A stretch of DNA of 64,000 nt from NCBI GenBank assembly GCA_018883345.1, contig VEQG01000003.1:1-64000 (forward strand), written 5' to 3'. Both the position numbers and the translations under genes were made by a program. Under the pieces are notes generated by a model. The model searched no databases and was not told where the DNA came from. It saw only the letters and a program-made list of their open reading frames with translations. Numbering within the stretch: position 1 is the first letter of the stretch; each line of letters begins with the position of its first letter. The stretch is from Candidatus Nanopelagicaceae bacterium. Its GTDB lineage: Bacteria; Actinomycetota; Actinomycetes; Nanopelagicales; Nanopelagicaceae. Shown piece after piece: positions 42,697 to 55,293 of the stretch.

Positions 42697-42723
42697 TTAG
42701 CACTCGGGGGTCGAGAGTGATAA
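42697..42723 (+). promoter_or_regulatory. CIRCE element (HrcA operator) upstream of groEL
   Basis: TTAGCACTC-N9-GAGTGATAA; one mismatch to TTAGCACTC-N9-GAGTGCTAA. Confidence 0.9.
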
Positions 42724-42770
42724 TTCGGCCCAACATTAAAGAAACTTATACAGAACGCATAAGGAGATAA

Positions 42771-44393
<1,623 letters not shown>

Positions 44394-44422
44394 TTAATTA
44401 GATTCCAAACTGAAACTGCGTA

Positions 44423-44428
44423 TAAACT
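44423..44428 (+). promoter_or_regulatory. putative leaderless -10 (TAAACT, 6 nt before ATG)
   Basis: TAAACT-tcccct-ATG. Confidence 0.5.
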
Positions 44429-44434
44429 TCCCCT

Positions 44435-45094
44435 ATGTCTTTTGATGCAACCGATTTAGCTCTTAGCGCTGCTGTCGAAACAGCTGGCGCGAAGGAGCTG
44501 GTCGGTGCATTCATTAGCGTTGATTATGATGATGAAAATCGTCTAGCGAATTATCTTTTTGAATCAAATCTGCCTGGTTATAACGGTTGGCGTTGGTCTG
44601 TAACCATAACTAAGTTAGATGAAATTTCACCTGCAACCATTTGCGATGTAGTTGTAATTCCAGGCCCAGATTCTTTGTTAGCGCCAAAATGGATTCCTTA
44701 TGCAGATCGGTTGCAGCCTGGCGATGTTGGCGTTGGCGACATTGTTCCAAGCCAGCCTGATGATCCTCGTTTAGTTCCAGGATTCGCAGCACTTCCACAA
44801 GATGAAGAGCTAGATCCAACTCAGTTATGGGAGTTAGGTCTTGGTCGCTTAAGAGTGTTATCAATCGAAGGTCGCGACCAAGCAGCTAGCCGTTGGTATG
44901 AAGGGGACCGTGGTCCTAATGCGCCAATTGCGAAAGCTGCTCCAAAACCATGCGGCTCATGTGGTTACTTTCTGCCTATTGCAGGCTCATTGCGAAGCGC
45001 ATTTGGCGTTTGTGCAAATGCAATCTCTCCCGAAGATGCAAAAGTGGTTTCCGTGGATCACGGATGCGGTGCACATTCGGAAGCGACCGTTTAA
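44435..45094 (+). CDS. DUF3027 domain-containing protein
   Basis: Family-typical GYNGWRWSVTIT, VVIPGPDSLLAPKWIPYADRLQPGDVGVGD. Confidence 0.85.
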   Translation: MSFDATDLALSAAVETAGAKELVGAFISVDYDDENRLANYLFESNLPGYNGWRWSVTITKLDEISPATICDVVVIPGPDSLLAPKWIPYADRLQPGDVGVGDIVPSQPDDPRLVPGFAALPQDEELDPTQLWELGLGRLRVLSIEGRDQAASRWYEGDRGPNAPIAKAAPKPCGSCGYFLPIAGSLRSAFGVCANAISPEDAKVVSVDHGCGAHSEATV

Positions 45095-45153
45095 GTCGTC
45101 TAAATCAATAAGTTAGAATTTGTCTCTCAATTCGCAGATCAAAGGAGCTCGCT

Positions 45154-45543
45154 ATGCCAACAGGTAAAGTGAAGTGGTTTAGCCTGGAAAAGGGCTTTGG
45201 ATTTATTGAATCCGATGAAGGCGAAGATGTTTATTTGGCAGCAACTGCTCTCCCAGAAGGTGTCACAACGGTAAAGCCTGGCACCAAACTTGAATTCGGT
45301 GTTGCTGACGGTCGTCGTGGCCCACAAGCGCTCTCTGTGCGTGTAATTGAAGCGCCAACATCTTTAGCAGCTTCATCACGTGCTGCAACCGATGACTTAG
45401 CTTCAATTATCGAAGACTCAATCAAAATTCTAGATCGCGTCGGTAACAATATTCGTCGCGGTAAATACCCAACTACAGTTGAAGCACAACGTTTAGGTAA
45501 AGTGCTTCGTGGTATTGCACAGCAAATCGAAGATAACGCTTAG
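45154..45543 (+). CDS. cold-shock domain protein with C-terminal extension
   Basis: MPTGKVKWFSLEKGFGFIESDEGEDVYL; SD AAGGAG upstream. Confidence 0.92.
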   Translation: MPTGKVKWFSLEKGFGFIESDEGEDVYLAATALPEGVTTVKPGTKLEFGVADGRRGPQALSVRVIEAPTSLAASSRAATDDLASIIEDSIKILDRVGNNIRRGKYPTTVEAQRLGKVLRGIAQQIEDNA

Positions 45544-45555
45544 GAACATAAGCAA

Positions 45556-45807
45556 ATGTTTAGTTACGTCAAAAAAGTTTGGCGTAAATTGCCGCACCCG
45601 CTTCGCTGGCTAACTGCTGCTACTGTCGGTTTCACATTGCTGGTACTAGGCATTGTGTTCTTAGTTATTCCTGGCCCAGGAATTCCATTGATAATTGCGG
45701 GTCTTGCGATTTTGGCTACCGAATTTACATGGGCTGAAATTTGGTTAGCGAAAACCAAGGGACATGTAAGTCGCGCCGTAAATCGAGTTAAAAAGAAGAA
45801 GTCTTAA
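45556..45807 (+). CDS. PGPGW transmembrane protein family (TIGR02611-like)
   Basis: VFLVIPGPGIPLIIAGLAILATEFTWAEIWL. Confidence 0.82.
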   Translation: MFSYVKKVWRKLPHPLRWLTAATVGFTLLVLGIVFLVIPGPGIPLIIAGLAILATEFTWAEIWLAKTKGHVSRAVNRVKKKKS

Positions 45808-45983
45808 AGACCGCTGCGTCGATCTCTGCGCACGGTGTAGATAATTCCTACAAAGCCAAGTGCTGCGCCAACAACGCAAGTCCAAATGAATTTAGATTCT
45901 GCATCAATAAGCAGGCCGATGATTCCAGCAACAATCCAAGCAATTATGCCTGCGATTATTAGCGTTACCATCTTTGTTTTCAT
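45804..45983 (-). CDS. small membrane protein, 59 aa (DUF2530-like)
   Basis: Reverse strand reads MKTKMVTLIIAGIIAWIVAGIIGLLIDAESKFIWTCVVGAALGFVGIIYTVRRDRRSGL*; below ORF-track cutoff; family assignment by resemblance. Confidence 0.7.
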   Translation of the reverse strand: MKTKMVTLIIAGIIAWIVAGIIGLLIDAESKFIWTCVVGAALGFVGIIYTVRRDRRSGL

Positions 45984-45989
45984 GCGATG

Positions 45990-45995
45990 AGTGTA
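45990..45995 (-). promoter_or_regulatory. putative leaderless -10 (TACACT, 6 nt before ATG)
   Basis: TACACT-catcgc-ATG on reverse strand. Confidence 0.55.
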
Positions 45996-45999
45996 TTCT
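45994..45999 (+). promoter_or_regulatory. putative leaderless -10 (TATTCT, 7 nt before ATG)
   Basis: TATTCT-catctca-ATG; shares base pairs 45994-45995 with the reverse-strand -10. Confidence 0.55.
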
Positions 46000-46006
46000 C
46001 ATCTCA

Positions 46007-47263
46007 ATGTTTTCGAAAATAAGCCCGCATGGAAACTGGAGAGCGCTTCGCCATCGCAATTTTCGAATACTTTATGGAGCAAGCGTCTTAACAAATATCG
46101 GAACTTGGGCGCAACGTATTGCCCAAGATTGGTTAGTGCTCGAGCTAACCAACAATAACGGCACTTACCTTGGCATTGTTACCGCGCTGCAATTCCTGCC
46201 GGTAATGCTTTTAAGTATGCAAGGCGGGGTTTTAGCAGACAAAGTAGATAAGCGAAAAGCCCTGATTATCACCAATTTAGGAAGTGGGCTGACTGCGCTT
46301 TTACTTGGCGTGTTAGTAATCTCAAATGTAGTAACAATGAACTACATTTATATTTTAGCTATTTTACTGGGCGTATTTAGTGCAATCGATGCACCGTTTA
46401 GATCTAGTTTTATCATCGAAGTCGTGGGTAAAGATGATCTTACAAATGCCATGAGTTTAAATAGCGCAAATTTTCACTTTGGCCGTCTGGTTGGTCCAGC
46501 TATCTCTGGTTTTCTGATCGCTGGATTCGGAACTGGTCCATCATTCATAATTAACGGCATTTCATTTATCGTAATTATGTTTACCTTTATGGCGGTAAGG
46601 CAGCACGAACTGCATTTGCCTGAAAAAGAGAAAACCGCAGGCACTCTAAAGGAAGCATTTGCTTACATCAAGAAGCGTCCTGATTTGCAAATGATTATGC
46701 TTACTATTTTCTTTGCCGCAAATTTCGGATTAAACGCACAGATTTTCAATGCATTAATGGCGACAAAAGAATTTGATAGAGGTGCCGCTTCCTACGGAAT
46801 TTTAGGCACTGCCATGGGCATCGGAACCTTAACTGGCGCCCTTTATTCAGCGCGCAGAGATCGAACCGGAAAGCCACTCTTCGTTCCTTTAGCTGCAATG
46901 AATTTTTCAATCTGGGTTTTGGCCTTAGCGATAGCGCCGACCTATGAAATCTATTTGCTTTTGCTTCCGATTAATGGATTCAGTGCATTAACCACAATGA
47001 TTTCAGCCAACACCTATATTCAGGCAAACTCCGATCACGCGATTCGAGGTCGGGTAATGGGTATTTATATGTTCATATTCATGGGTGGCACGCCCATAGG
47101 TTCTCCGATTATTGGGTTCACTGCCGAACATCTTGGCCCACGTATAACAATTGCGGGTTGTGCGCTTATCACTTTTGGTGCCGCGCTCTTTGCCTTCATA
47201 AAATACCGAAAAATAGCGAAAATTCCGGCAGATATTACGGTTTCGTCAGTACTTCAGAACTAA
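46007..47263 (+). CDS. MFS transporter (start moved from 45974)
   Basis: MFSKISPHGNWRALRHRNFRILYGASVLTNIGTWAQRIAQDWLVLELT; 12 TM pattern. Confidence 0.88.
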   Translation: MFSKISPHGNWRALRHRNFRILYGASVLTNIGTWAQRIAQDWLVLELTNNNGTYLGIVTALQFLPVMLLSMQGGVLADKVDKRKALIITNLGSGLTALLLGVLVISNVVTMNYIYILAILLGVFSAIDAPFRSSFIIEVVGKDDLTNAMSLNSANFHFGRLVGPAISGFLIAGFGTGPSFIINGISFIVIMFTFMAVRQHELHLPEKEKTAGTLKEAFAYIKKRPDLQMIMLTIFFAANFGLNAQIFNALMATKEFDRGAASYGILGTAMGIGTLTGALYSARRDRTGKPLFVPLAAMNFSIWVLALAIAPTYEIYLLLLPINGFSALTTMISANTYIQANSDHAIRGRVMGIYMFIFMGGTPIGSPIIGFTAEHLGPRITIAGCALITFGAALFAFIKYRKIAKIPADITVSSVLQN

Positions 47264-48383
47264 CTTTATGCACTGCTAAATAAGCGATTGCAATATAAAC
47301 GGGCACAATTAAATACGCTCGAGAAATTCCAATGTAATCACCGATAAAAGCTAGTAAGAATGGGGCAGAAGCAATTGCAATTCCAGCCGCATAAGCAGAA
47401 TACCCCATCGCTAAATCTGGACGATTATCGCTTAGTCGAATCAATCTAATTGAGATCATTGCAAATTGTCCGCTGATTCCTAATCCAATGAAGAGTAAAA
47501 GCAAAATCGAGATAGTTAAATTATGTGACAACCAAAATGCAGCAAAAGATGCCATCTGTAAAATCAAAAATATTTTTACACGCATGTCGACTGAGAATTG
47601 CTTTAACACCACCGGACCAAACCATCGGCCTAAACCCATACCTGTGCCAAGCGTGGCAATGCATAGAATAGAAATCGCAGGATTGGCACCAGTTCTATCC
47701 ATAATTAAAGTCGCAGCCCAAAATGCCGTTGCAAATTCCGATGAAATAGAAGCGTAGAAACCAAACCATGCGATCCAATATGATTTACTTAATTTGCCAA
47801 CTTGTTTTGGTACATCATGGTCATGAGCGCCCTCAATTTTATTACGGCCAAGGAAATAAACCAGGATCACCATTGGTACGCAGGCTAATAAACCCAACCG
47901 CCAAGAGATGTCATAGAAAGCTAATGTGCCAACAATTACAGTTCCGAAAACATATCCTGCTGAGTTAACCCCATTCATTTGAGAGATAGCTAAATCAGAA
48001 TTCTTAGGATAATGATGTGATAGTTGCGTGATTGCATTATTTATTGTGATGGTAAAGCCGGTGCTTAAGAAGAGCGTTGCAGGAAGAGTGACAGCTACAG
48101 AATTTCCGGTGGCAAAAATGGGAACGCCCAGTGCGAAAATAGTTAAACCAAGCCAGGCGGAATTCTTACGGCCAAATCTATGAACCAAGCTGGTTTGCAG
48201 CGCGCCAGCGATTATTGATGCTAGTCCCATCATGGTTCCATGCAAACCAGCAATCGTGAGTGATGTGTTCTGCTCTACGCGCAATAATGGTTGCGCAGGG
48301 CCAAAACCACCTAGAAAGAAATTAAGAATTGTGACTTGGCCAGTGATTGTCCAAAAAGTTGTATCACGCTTTAATTTATTCAA
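47235..48383 (-). CDS. MFS transporter
   Basis: Multi-TM, FGRKNSAWLGLTIFALG; likely TTG start coupled to serC stop. Confidence 0.85.
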   Translation of the reverse strand: MNKLKRDTTFWTITGQVTILNFFLGGFGPAQPLLRVEQNTSLTIAGLHGTMMGLASIIAGALQTSLVHRFGRKNSAWLGLTIFALGVPIFATGNSVAVTLPATLFLSTGFTITINNAITQLSHHYPKNSDLAISQMNGVNSAGYVFGTVIVGTLAFYDISWRLGLLACVPMVILVYFLGRNKIEGAHDHDVPKQVGKLSKSYWIAWFGFYASISSEFATAFWAATLIMDRTGANPAISILCIATLGTGMGLGRWFGPVVLKQFSVDMRVKIFLILQMASFAAFWLSHNLTISILLLLFIGLGISGQFAMISIRLIRLSDNRPDLAMGYSAYAAGIAIASAPFLLAFIGDYIGISRAYLIVPVYIAIAYLAVHKVSSEVLTKP

Positions 48384-49505
<1,122 letters not shown>

Positions 49506-49508
<3 letters not shown>

Positions 49509-50168
49509 CGGGTAATAACGGTTTGCGTTCCAATCGCAGCTAATCTCTCCCGAATTTTGAGACCGTTCAAATCTAATTCGGTCATGAAGACGAGAATATC
49601 TGCCTTGCCAGAATTCAATTGTGAAAGGTGTCACGAGATATCCACCCCAATGTGGCGGTGTTGGAACTTTACTTCCTTCTGGCCATTTCTCAGCAGCGCC
49701 CTTAAATCTGTTTTCTAATTCTTCTCGATTTGCAAGTGGTGCAGATTGTTGTGAAGCCCAAGCACCAATTTGTGATGACCATGGTCGAGATTGGAAATAT
49801 GCATCTGACTCTTCTGCAGAAACTTTACTTGCATATCCTTGAACAATTACTTGTCTTTCGATTGGATACCAAGGAAAGAGCAGAGAAACTTGAGAATTTA
49901 ATTCGAGTGCTTGTGCTTTCCTTGAATTGTAATTGGTAAAAAAAGTAAATCCTGCTTCGGTAACATCCTTAAGAAGTACGGTACGACTGGAAATTATTTC
50001 TTCCGAACCTAAAGTCGATAGCACCATGGCGTTAGCTTCAACGATTGATGGAACTTCGCTCGCCTCCTTGAGCCAAATTTTGAATGCACCGATTGGGTCA
50101 GTTTCGGGCAGGGCTAACTCTCGCTCGCTGTATGAGCGGCGCATGGCTTGGATCTCTTCCCGGTTCAT
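49506..50168 (-). CDS. pdxH: pyridoxamine 5'-phosphate oxidase
   Basis: SSRTVLLKDVTEAGFTFFTNYNSRKAQ; C-terminal RLHDRIRFER. Confidence 0.95.
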
Positions 50169-50237
50169 GTATCAAAGGTCACTTTACTAGCGCTTTATAT
50201 AAGCCAGCTAATGGTTTTTACCCCTAAAAAACAGGGG

Positions 50238-50243
50238 CAGAAT
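50238..50243 (+). promoter_or_regulatory. putative leaderless -10 (CAGAAT, 7 nt before gltA ATG)
   Basis: CAGAAT-tagcccc-ATG. Confidence 0.5.
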
Positions 50244-50250
50244 TAGCCCC

Positions 50251-51366
50251 ATGAGCGAAGATTTTAAGCCTGGTCTCGAAGGCGTAATTGCATTTGAATC
50301 TGAAATTGCCGAACCAGATAAGGAAGGTAGCGCACTTCGTTATCGCGGCGTAGATATTGAAGATTTAGTTGGCCGAGTCTCTTTCGGAAATGTTTGGGGA
50401 TTATTAGTTGATGACCAATTTAATCCTGGATTACCTCGTGCCGAAAAATTTCCACTCCCTGTGCACTCAGGTGATGTTCGAGTAGATGTGCAATCTGCAA
50501 TTGCAATGTTGGCACCAGCTTGGGGATTCAAACCATTATTAGATATTACTGATGAAGAAGCTCGCGATAATTTAGCCCGCGCATCTGTAATGGTACTTTC
50601 ATATGTAGCTCAATCAGCTCGCGGATATGCAATGCCTGCAGTACCAGAATCTGAAATTGATAAGGCGCATACAGTCACTGAGCGAATGATGATTCGTTGG
50701 CGCGGTGAACCAGATCCAAAGCATGTCAGAGCAGTAGATGCTTATTTTGTATCTGCAGCCGAGCATGGAATGAATGCATCTACATTTACGGCTCGTGTAA
50801 TTGCATCAACAGGTGCAGATGTCGCGGCTTCATTGTCAGGCGCGATTGGTGCAATGTCAGGTCCACTACATGGTGGTGCACCTTCTCGTGTTCTACATAT
50901 GATCGAAGAAGTTGAAAAACGCGGTGATGCGCGCGCATATGTAAAAGAGTTATTAGACAAGAATGAACGTTTGATGGGATTTGGTCATCGTGTTTATCGA
51001 GCACAAGATCCACGTTCACGTACTCTCCGTCGAACATGCGAAGAATTGAATGCACCACGTTACGAAGTTGCGAAAGCGCTGGAAGAGGCTGCCCTAACTG
51101 AATTGCGTGAACGTCGTCCAGATAGAGTTCTAGAGACAAATGTTGAGTTCTGGGCTGCAGTACTTCTTGATTTTGCGGAAGTGCCACCACATATGTTCAC
51201 ACCAATGTTTACCTCAGCACGTACCGCTGGTTGGTCTGCACATATTTTGGAGCAGAAGCGCACCGGCCGCTTAATTCGTCCTTCCGCACGCTATATCGGC
51301 AAAGGCCCACGTAAGCCTGAAGATGTAACTGGCTGGGATGATTCTGTAGACCAACTACATAAGTAA
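50251..51366 (+). CDS. gltA: citrate synthase (actinobacterial citrate synthase 2 type)
   Basis: LRYRGVDIEDLV; LSGAIGAMSGPLHGGAPSRVLHMI; MGFGHRVYRAQDPR. Confidence 0.94.
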   Translation: MSEDFKPGLEGVIAFESEIAEPDKEGSALRYRGVDIEDLVGRVSFGNVWGLLVDDQFNPGLPRAEKFPLPVHSGDVRVDVQSAIAMLAPAWGFKPLLDITDEEARDNLARASVMVLSYVAQSARGYAMPAVPESEIDKAHTVTERMMIRWRGEPDPKHVRAVDAYFVSAAEHGMNASTFTARVIASTGADVAASLSGAIGAMSGPLHGGAPSRVLHMIEEVEKRGDARAYVKELLDKNERLMGFGHRVYRAQDPRSRTLRRTCEELNAPRYEVAKALEEAALTELRERRPDRVLETNVEFWAAVLLDFAEVPPHMFTPMFTSARTAGWSAHILEQKRTGRLIRPSARYIGKGPRKPEDVTGWDDSVDQLHK

Positions 51367-51385
51367 CTCTTCGCGGAGTTAACAA

Positions 51386-51391
51386 TAAGAT
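51386..51391 (+). promoter_or_regulatory. putative leaderless -10 (TAAGAT, 6 nt before ATG)
   Basis: TAAGAT-gtcggc-ATG. Confidence 0.6.
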
Positions 51392-51397
51392 GTCGGC

Positions 51398-53200
51398 ATG
51401 TTACTTGAGCCGCATCATGATGGAAGTGAACTTTATGTAAGCAACTCTGCCCCCAAATTGGGTCAGAAAGTGACATTTAAAGTTCGAATACCAAATACCT
51501 ATAAATTTACTGACGCGGTAATGCGGTATTACCATGATGGCGAACCTCGCACTGCACACCTTAAGCGTTTAAAGAAGAGTCGTGCCGAATCATGGTGGGG
51601 CGTCACTATTCCTATCATTAATTACGAAACCAGATACCGGTTCTTATTTGCGGGGAACGGTAAGTATGACTGGCTTTCTGCCGCGGGTTTATTTGATCAC
51701 GATGTTCATTCAAATACAGATTTTCAATTAATTGCACGACCTGAATATCCAAAATGGTTGAACAGTTCCGTTTTTTATCAAATTTTTCCAGATAGATTCG
51801 CAAAAACTTCAGAGAAGAAACTTCCAAATTGGGCAGTTGCACGCGATTGGAATTCTTTGCCAAGAGATAAAAGCAAGAACACCGGAATTGAAGTCTATGG
51901 CGGTGACTTAAAGGGCGTTGAAGAACACCTAGATCACATCACTGAACTTGGTGCTAACGGAATTTATTTCACGCCATTCTTTCCTGCTCGTTCAAATCAT
52001 AGATATGACGCTAGTAGCTTTGATGAGATTGATCCAATTCTTGGTGGCAATGAAGCCTGGTTTAACTTAGTTAAAGCGGCAAATAAGAAGAAAGTACGCT
52101 TGGTTGGAGATATCACTTCTAATCATTGTGGCGCTGGACATTACTGGCTTGAAAAAGCGAAGAAGGATAAAAAAAGTAAAGAAGCAGGCTATTTCTATTG
52201 GAATAAAAATTACAAATGGGGATATGAAGGTTGGTGGGGACTTGAGTCACTGCCTAAATTAAATTACGCATCTAAAGAACTTAGAAAAGCTATGTATGAA
52301 GCCCCAAATTCAATTATTCGCAAATGGTTATCTCCTAAATGGGGAATGGCTGGCTGGCGCGTAGATGTTGGAAACATGACCGGCAAATATGGCGAAATAG
52401 ATATGCATGACGAAGTGATGTACGGAATTCGCAAGGCGGTGGAAGAGACAAAACCTGATGCTTGGTTAGTCGCTGAAAATGCTGATTTTGTCGCAAATGA
52501 TTTAGCAGGACTTGGTTGGCATGGCACAATGAATTACCAAGGATTCTCACGCCCGTTATCTTCTTGGATGAACGAATCTGCAAAGTTGAGTGGGGGTTTT
52601 CAGGGCCTCCCAATTGATGCGCCAAGAATTACCGGCAAGCAATTTGTCGATACCATAAAGAATTTCAACGGATCGATTCCTTGGAGAGCTCTTATTGCAT
52701 CTATGGTCTTGCTTGATTCTCACGACACTCCAAGATTTAGAACCATCGTTGCAGGGGATAGAGCAAAGCATCTTGCGGCGATGTCTATGTTGATGACTTA
52801 TCCGGGTGTACCTTCGATCTTCATGGGTGATGAACTTGGATTTGAGGGTCTTTCCGGTGAAGATGCACGTAGAACTATCAATTGGGAAGATCGCAGTAAT
52901 TGGGACCAACCATTTTTGGCTGAAGTTAAGAAGCTCACCAAGATTCGTAGAACTGAAGATGCGATTATTAATGGCGGATTAAGATGGGTTGCGGCTGAAG
53001 ATAATTATTTGGCTTATTTAAGAGAATCAAAGAAGAGTAAAGTTTTAGTGGTAATCGCAGCCAAACCTTGCACTGTCGATATTGATTTATCTAAGTTGGG
53101 CTATAAAGTATCAAAGACTTTATTTGGTCAAAAAGCTACAGGTACCAGAATTAAATACAAAACTAATACTGCAAATCAAGGCATTTGGAAGCTCTCATGA
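51398..53200 (+). CDS. cytoplasmic glycoside hydrolase family 13 (neopullulanase/cyclomaltodextrinase-like)
   Basis: VFYQIFPDRFA; GWRVDVGNM (nucleophile Asp), WLVAENADF (acid Glu), LLDSHDTPRF; no signal peptide. Confidence 0.9.
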   Translation: MLLEPHHDGSELYVSNSAPKLGQKVTFKVRIPNTYKFTDAVMRYYHDGEPRTAHLKRLKKSRAESWWGVTIPIINYETRYRFLFAGNGKYDWLSAAGLFDHDVHSNTDFQLIARPEYPKWLNSSVFYQIFPDRFAKTSEKKLPNWAVARDWNSLPRDKSKNTGIEVYGGDLKGVEEHLDHITELGANGIYFTPFFPARSNHRYDASSFDEIDPILGGNEAWFNLVKAANKKKVRLVGDITSNHCGAGHYWLEKAKKDKKSKEAGYFYWNKNYKWGYEGWWGLESLPKLNYASKELRKAMYEAPNSIIRKWLSPKWGMAGWRVDVGNMTGKYGEIDMHDEVMYGIRKAVEETKPDAWLVAENADFVANDLAGLGWHGTMNYQGFSRPLSSWMNESAKLSGGFQGLPIDAPRITGKQFVDTIKNFNGSIPWRALIASMVLLDSHDTPRFRTIVAGDRAKHLAAMSMLMTYPGVPSIFMGDELGFEGLSGEDARRTINWEDRSNWDQPFLAEVKKLTKIRRTEDAIINGGLRWVAAEDNYLAYLRESKKSKVLVVIAAKPCTVDIDLSKLGYKVSKTLFGQKATGTRIKYKTNTANQGIWKLS

Positions 53201-55293
53201 AGAAATTAGTAGCGTTAGCAGTAGTTGCACTCTCGTTTTTAACTTATTCCTCTGCCGCAGAAGATTTGACGGCGCTAGCCAGACCAACCATCAGAGGTGG
53301 TGCCGCTGATTCTCAAATATATTTTGTAATGACAGATAGATTTGCAAATGGAGATGTCAGCAACGATGAGGCAGGATTAACGGGTTTTCCAGCAGTTACG
53401 GGGTATGACCCTTCGGATATCGGCTATTTTCATGGCGGCGATTTCAAAGGGTTAACTTCAAAACTCGATTACATCCAAGGTTTGGGTTTCAACTCGATTT
53501 GGATCACACCGCCAGTTAAACAGCGGTATGTTCAAGGAGACTCAGCCGCGTATCACGGTTACTGGGGTCTTGATTTCACAACAATCGATCCGCATTTAGG
53601 AACCGAGGAAGATTTCAAGAATTTTGTTTCTGAGGCTCATAAGCGAGATATGAAAGTTATTGTAGATATTGTCATAAACCACACCGGTGATGTAATCAAA
53701 TATAAGGGGGATGTTTATAGTTACTCTGAAATTTCAGAATATCCCTACAAAGATTGCAGCGGAAAAAAATTTGATCTGAATAAATTCATCGGAAAAGCTA
53801 ATTTCCCAAAATTATGTGCGGCCAAATCTTTCCCAGTACCACCAGTAGTCAGTGATAAAAATAAGAACATCAAAGCCCCAGCATTCTTAAATGACATTAC
53901 CAATTATCACAACAGAGGAGATTCAACATTCAGTGGAGAATCTTCAACATTCGGAGACTTCTTTGGACTAGATGATGTCTTTACAGAAAAACCAGTAGTA
54001 ATTGCAGGATGGACCAAAGTCTGGCAAGACTGGATTACTAAGTTTGATATTGATGGATATCGAATCGATACTGCAAAACACGTAAATTCAGAGTTTTGGA
54101 AAGTATTTCTACCAGCAGTATTAAAAACCGCAGCTGCAGCTGGCAAAACTTCATTTCCAATATACGGTGAAGTATGGGATACAGATCCAAACTACCTAGC
54201 TAAGTATGTTACTGATTATAAATTTCCTGGCGTCTTAGATTTTGCTTTCCAAGCGGCCGCTTCAAAATATGCAACTTATGGAAATGGCGAGAGAGATCTC
54301 CTTGAAATCTTTAATCAAGACGATTTATATACGACCGCGACCACCAGTGCATATGGTTTAACGACATTCCTAGATAACCATGACATGGGGCGAATCGGAA
54401 TGTTTCTACAAGGCAACACAGATGCAACGGCTTCACAATTAGTTGAACGTGCCAATTTTGCGAACGCTCTACTTTTCCTACTTAGAGGCGGGCCAACTGT
54501 TTACTATGGTGATGAAAAGGGTATGACCGGTTTTGGCGGCGATAAATCGGCTCGCCAAGATATGTTCCCAACACAAGTATTGGATTGGCAAAAAGAGGTT
54601 CGGATTGGCGGAGAACCAATTGGAACAAAGAGCGCATTTGATGTAACCAATCCAATTGAAAAAGTTATGTCTGAACTGCAAGCTCTAACGAAAAAATATA
54701 AAGCTCTTCGATCTGGCACTCAGCAACTTAGATATGCAAACGATGGATCATTTGCGGTTAGTAGATATGCAGACAAGCAAGAATTCTTGGTGGCCTTTAA
54801 CGGGCGAGATGCTGATGCAAAATTAAACCTAAATGTTTCTACTGACAATTCAAAATGGGCAATAATTTCAGGTAAAGCGAACGATGTTTCAATCACTGGC
54901 AAAAACGTAACTTTGACGCTCCCTGCCCGAAGCTGGGTGGTCTTGAAAGCAGATTCAGAATTTGCTCCGACTTCTAAATTGAGTATTACTTTAAATAAGC
55001 CAATAGTTGATATTCGCACATACGAGCAATATGTAGCGTTAACAGCTGCAGTGCCAGGTAATGATTTCAATGAAGTTACCTTTGCGGTTCGCCAAAAGGG
55101 AAAGCCATGGAGCATTGTGGGAACTTCTGATCGTCGCATCCTTGGAGTGACTGGATTCAAAGATGGTTTGTACCGTGTTTACTTGCATCAAGATAAATAC
55201 AAAAAAGGTACCCAGCTGGAAATTGTCGCAATTGCAGTTAATGCAAATGGCGAAAAAATCGCCTCAGGATTGCAGAGTTACTTAATCAAGTAG
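53197..55293 (+). CDS. secreted alpha-amylase family GH13 protein (start ATG 53197)
   Basis: Signal peptide MKKLVALAVVALSFLTYSSAA; DGYRIDTAKHV, YGEVWDTDP, TFLDNHDMGR; extra C-terminal beta domain. Confidence 0.92.
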   Translation: MKKLVALAVVALSFLTYSSAAEDLTALARPTIRGGAADSQIYFVMTDRFANGDVSNDEAGLTGFPAVTGYDPSDIGYFHGGDFKGLTSKLDYIQGLGFNSIWITPPVKQRYVQGDSAAYHGYWGLDFTTIDPHLGTEEDFKNFVSEAHKRDMKVIVDIVINHTGDVIKYKGDVYSYSEISEYPYKDCSGKKFDLNKFIGKANFPKLCAAKSFPVPPVVSDKNKNIKAPAFLNDITNYHNRGDSTFSGESSTFGDFFGLDDVFTEKPVVIAGWTKVWQDWITKFDIDGYRIDTAKHVNSEFWKVFLPAVLKTAAAAGKTSFPIYGEVWDTDPNYLAKYVTDYKFPGVLDFAFQAAASKYATYGNGERDLLEIFNQDDLYTTATTSAYGLTTFLDNHDMGRIGMFLQGNTDATASQLVERANFANALLFLLRGGPTVYYGDEKGMTGFGGDKSARQDMFPTQVLDWQKEVRIGGEPIGTKSAFDVTNPIEKVMSELQALTKKYKALRSGTQQLRYANDGSFAVSRYADKQEFLVAFNGRDADAKLNLNVSTDNSKWAIISGKANDVSITGKNVTLTLPARSWVVLKADSEFAPTSKLSITLNKPIVDIRTYEQYVALTAAVPGNDFNEVTFAVRQKGKPWSIVGTSDRRILGVTGFKDGLYRVYLHQDKYKKGTQLEIVAIAVNANGEKIASGLQSYLIK

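Noticed and set aside
42364-42770. Overlapping ORFs 42364-42645 and 42387-42770 on + strand
   Set aside because: They run antisense through the DUF5679 gene and the groEL control region; no SD or leaderless signature and no recognisable domain.
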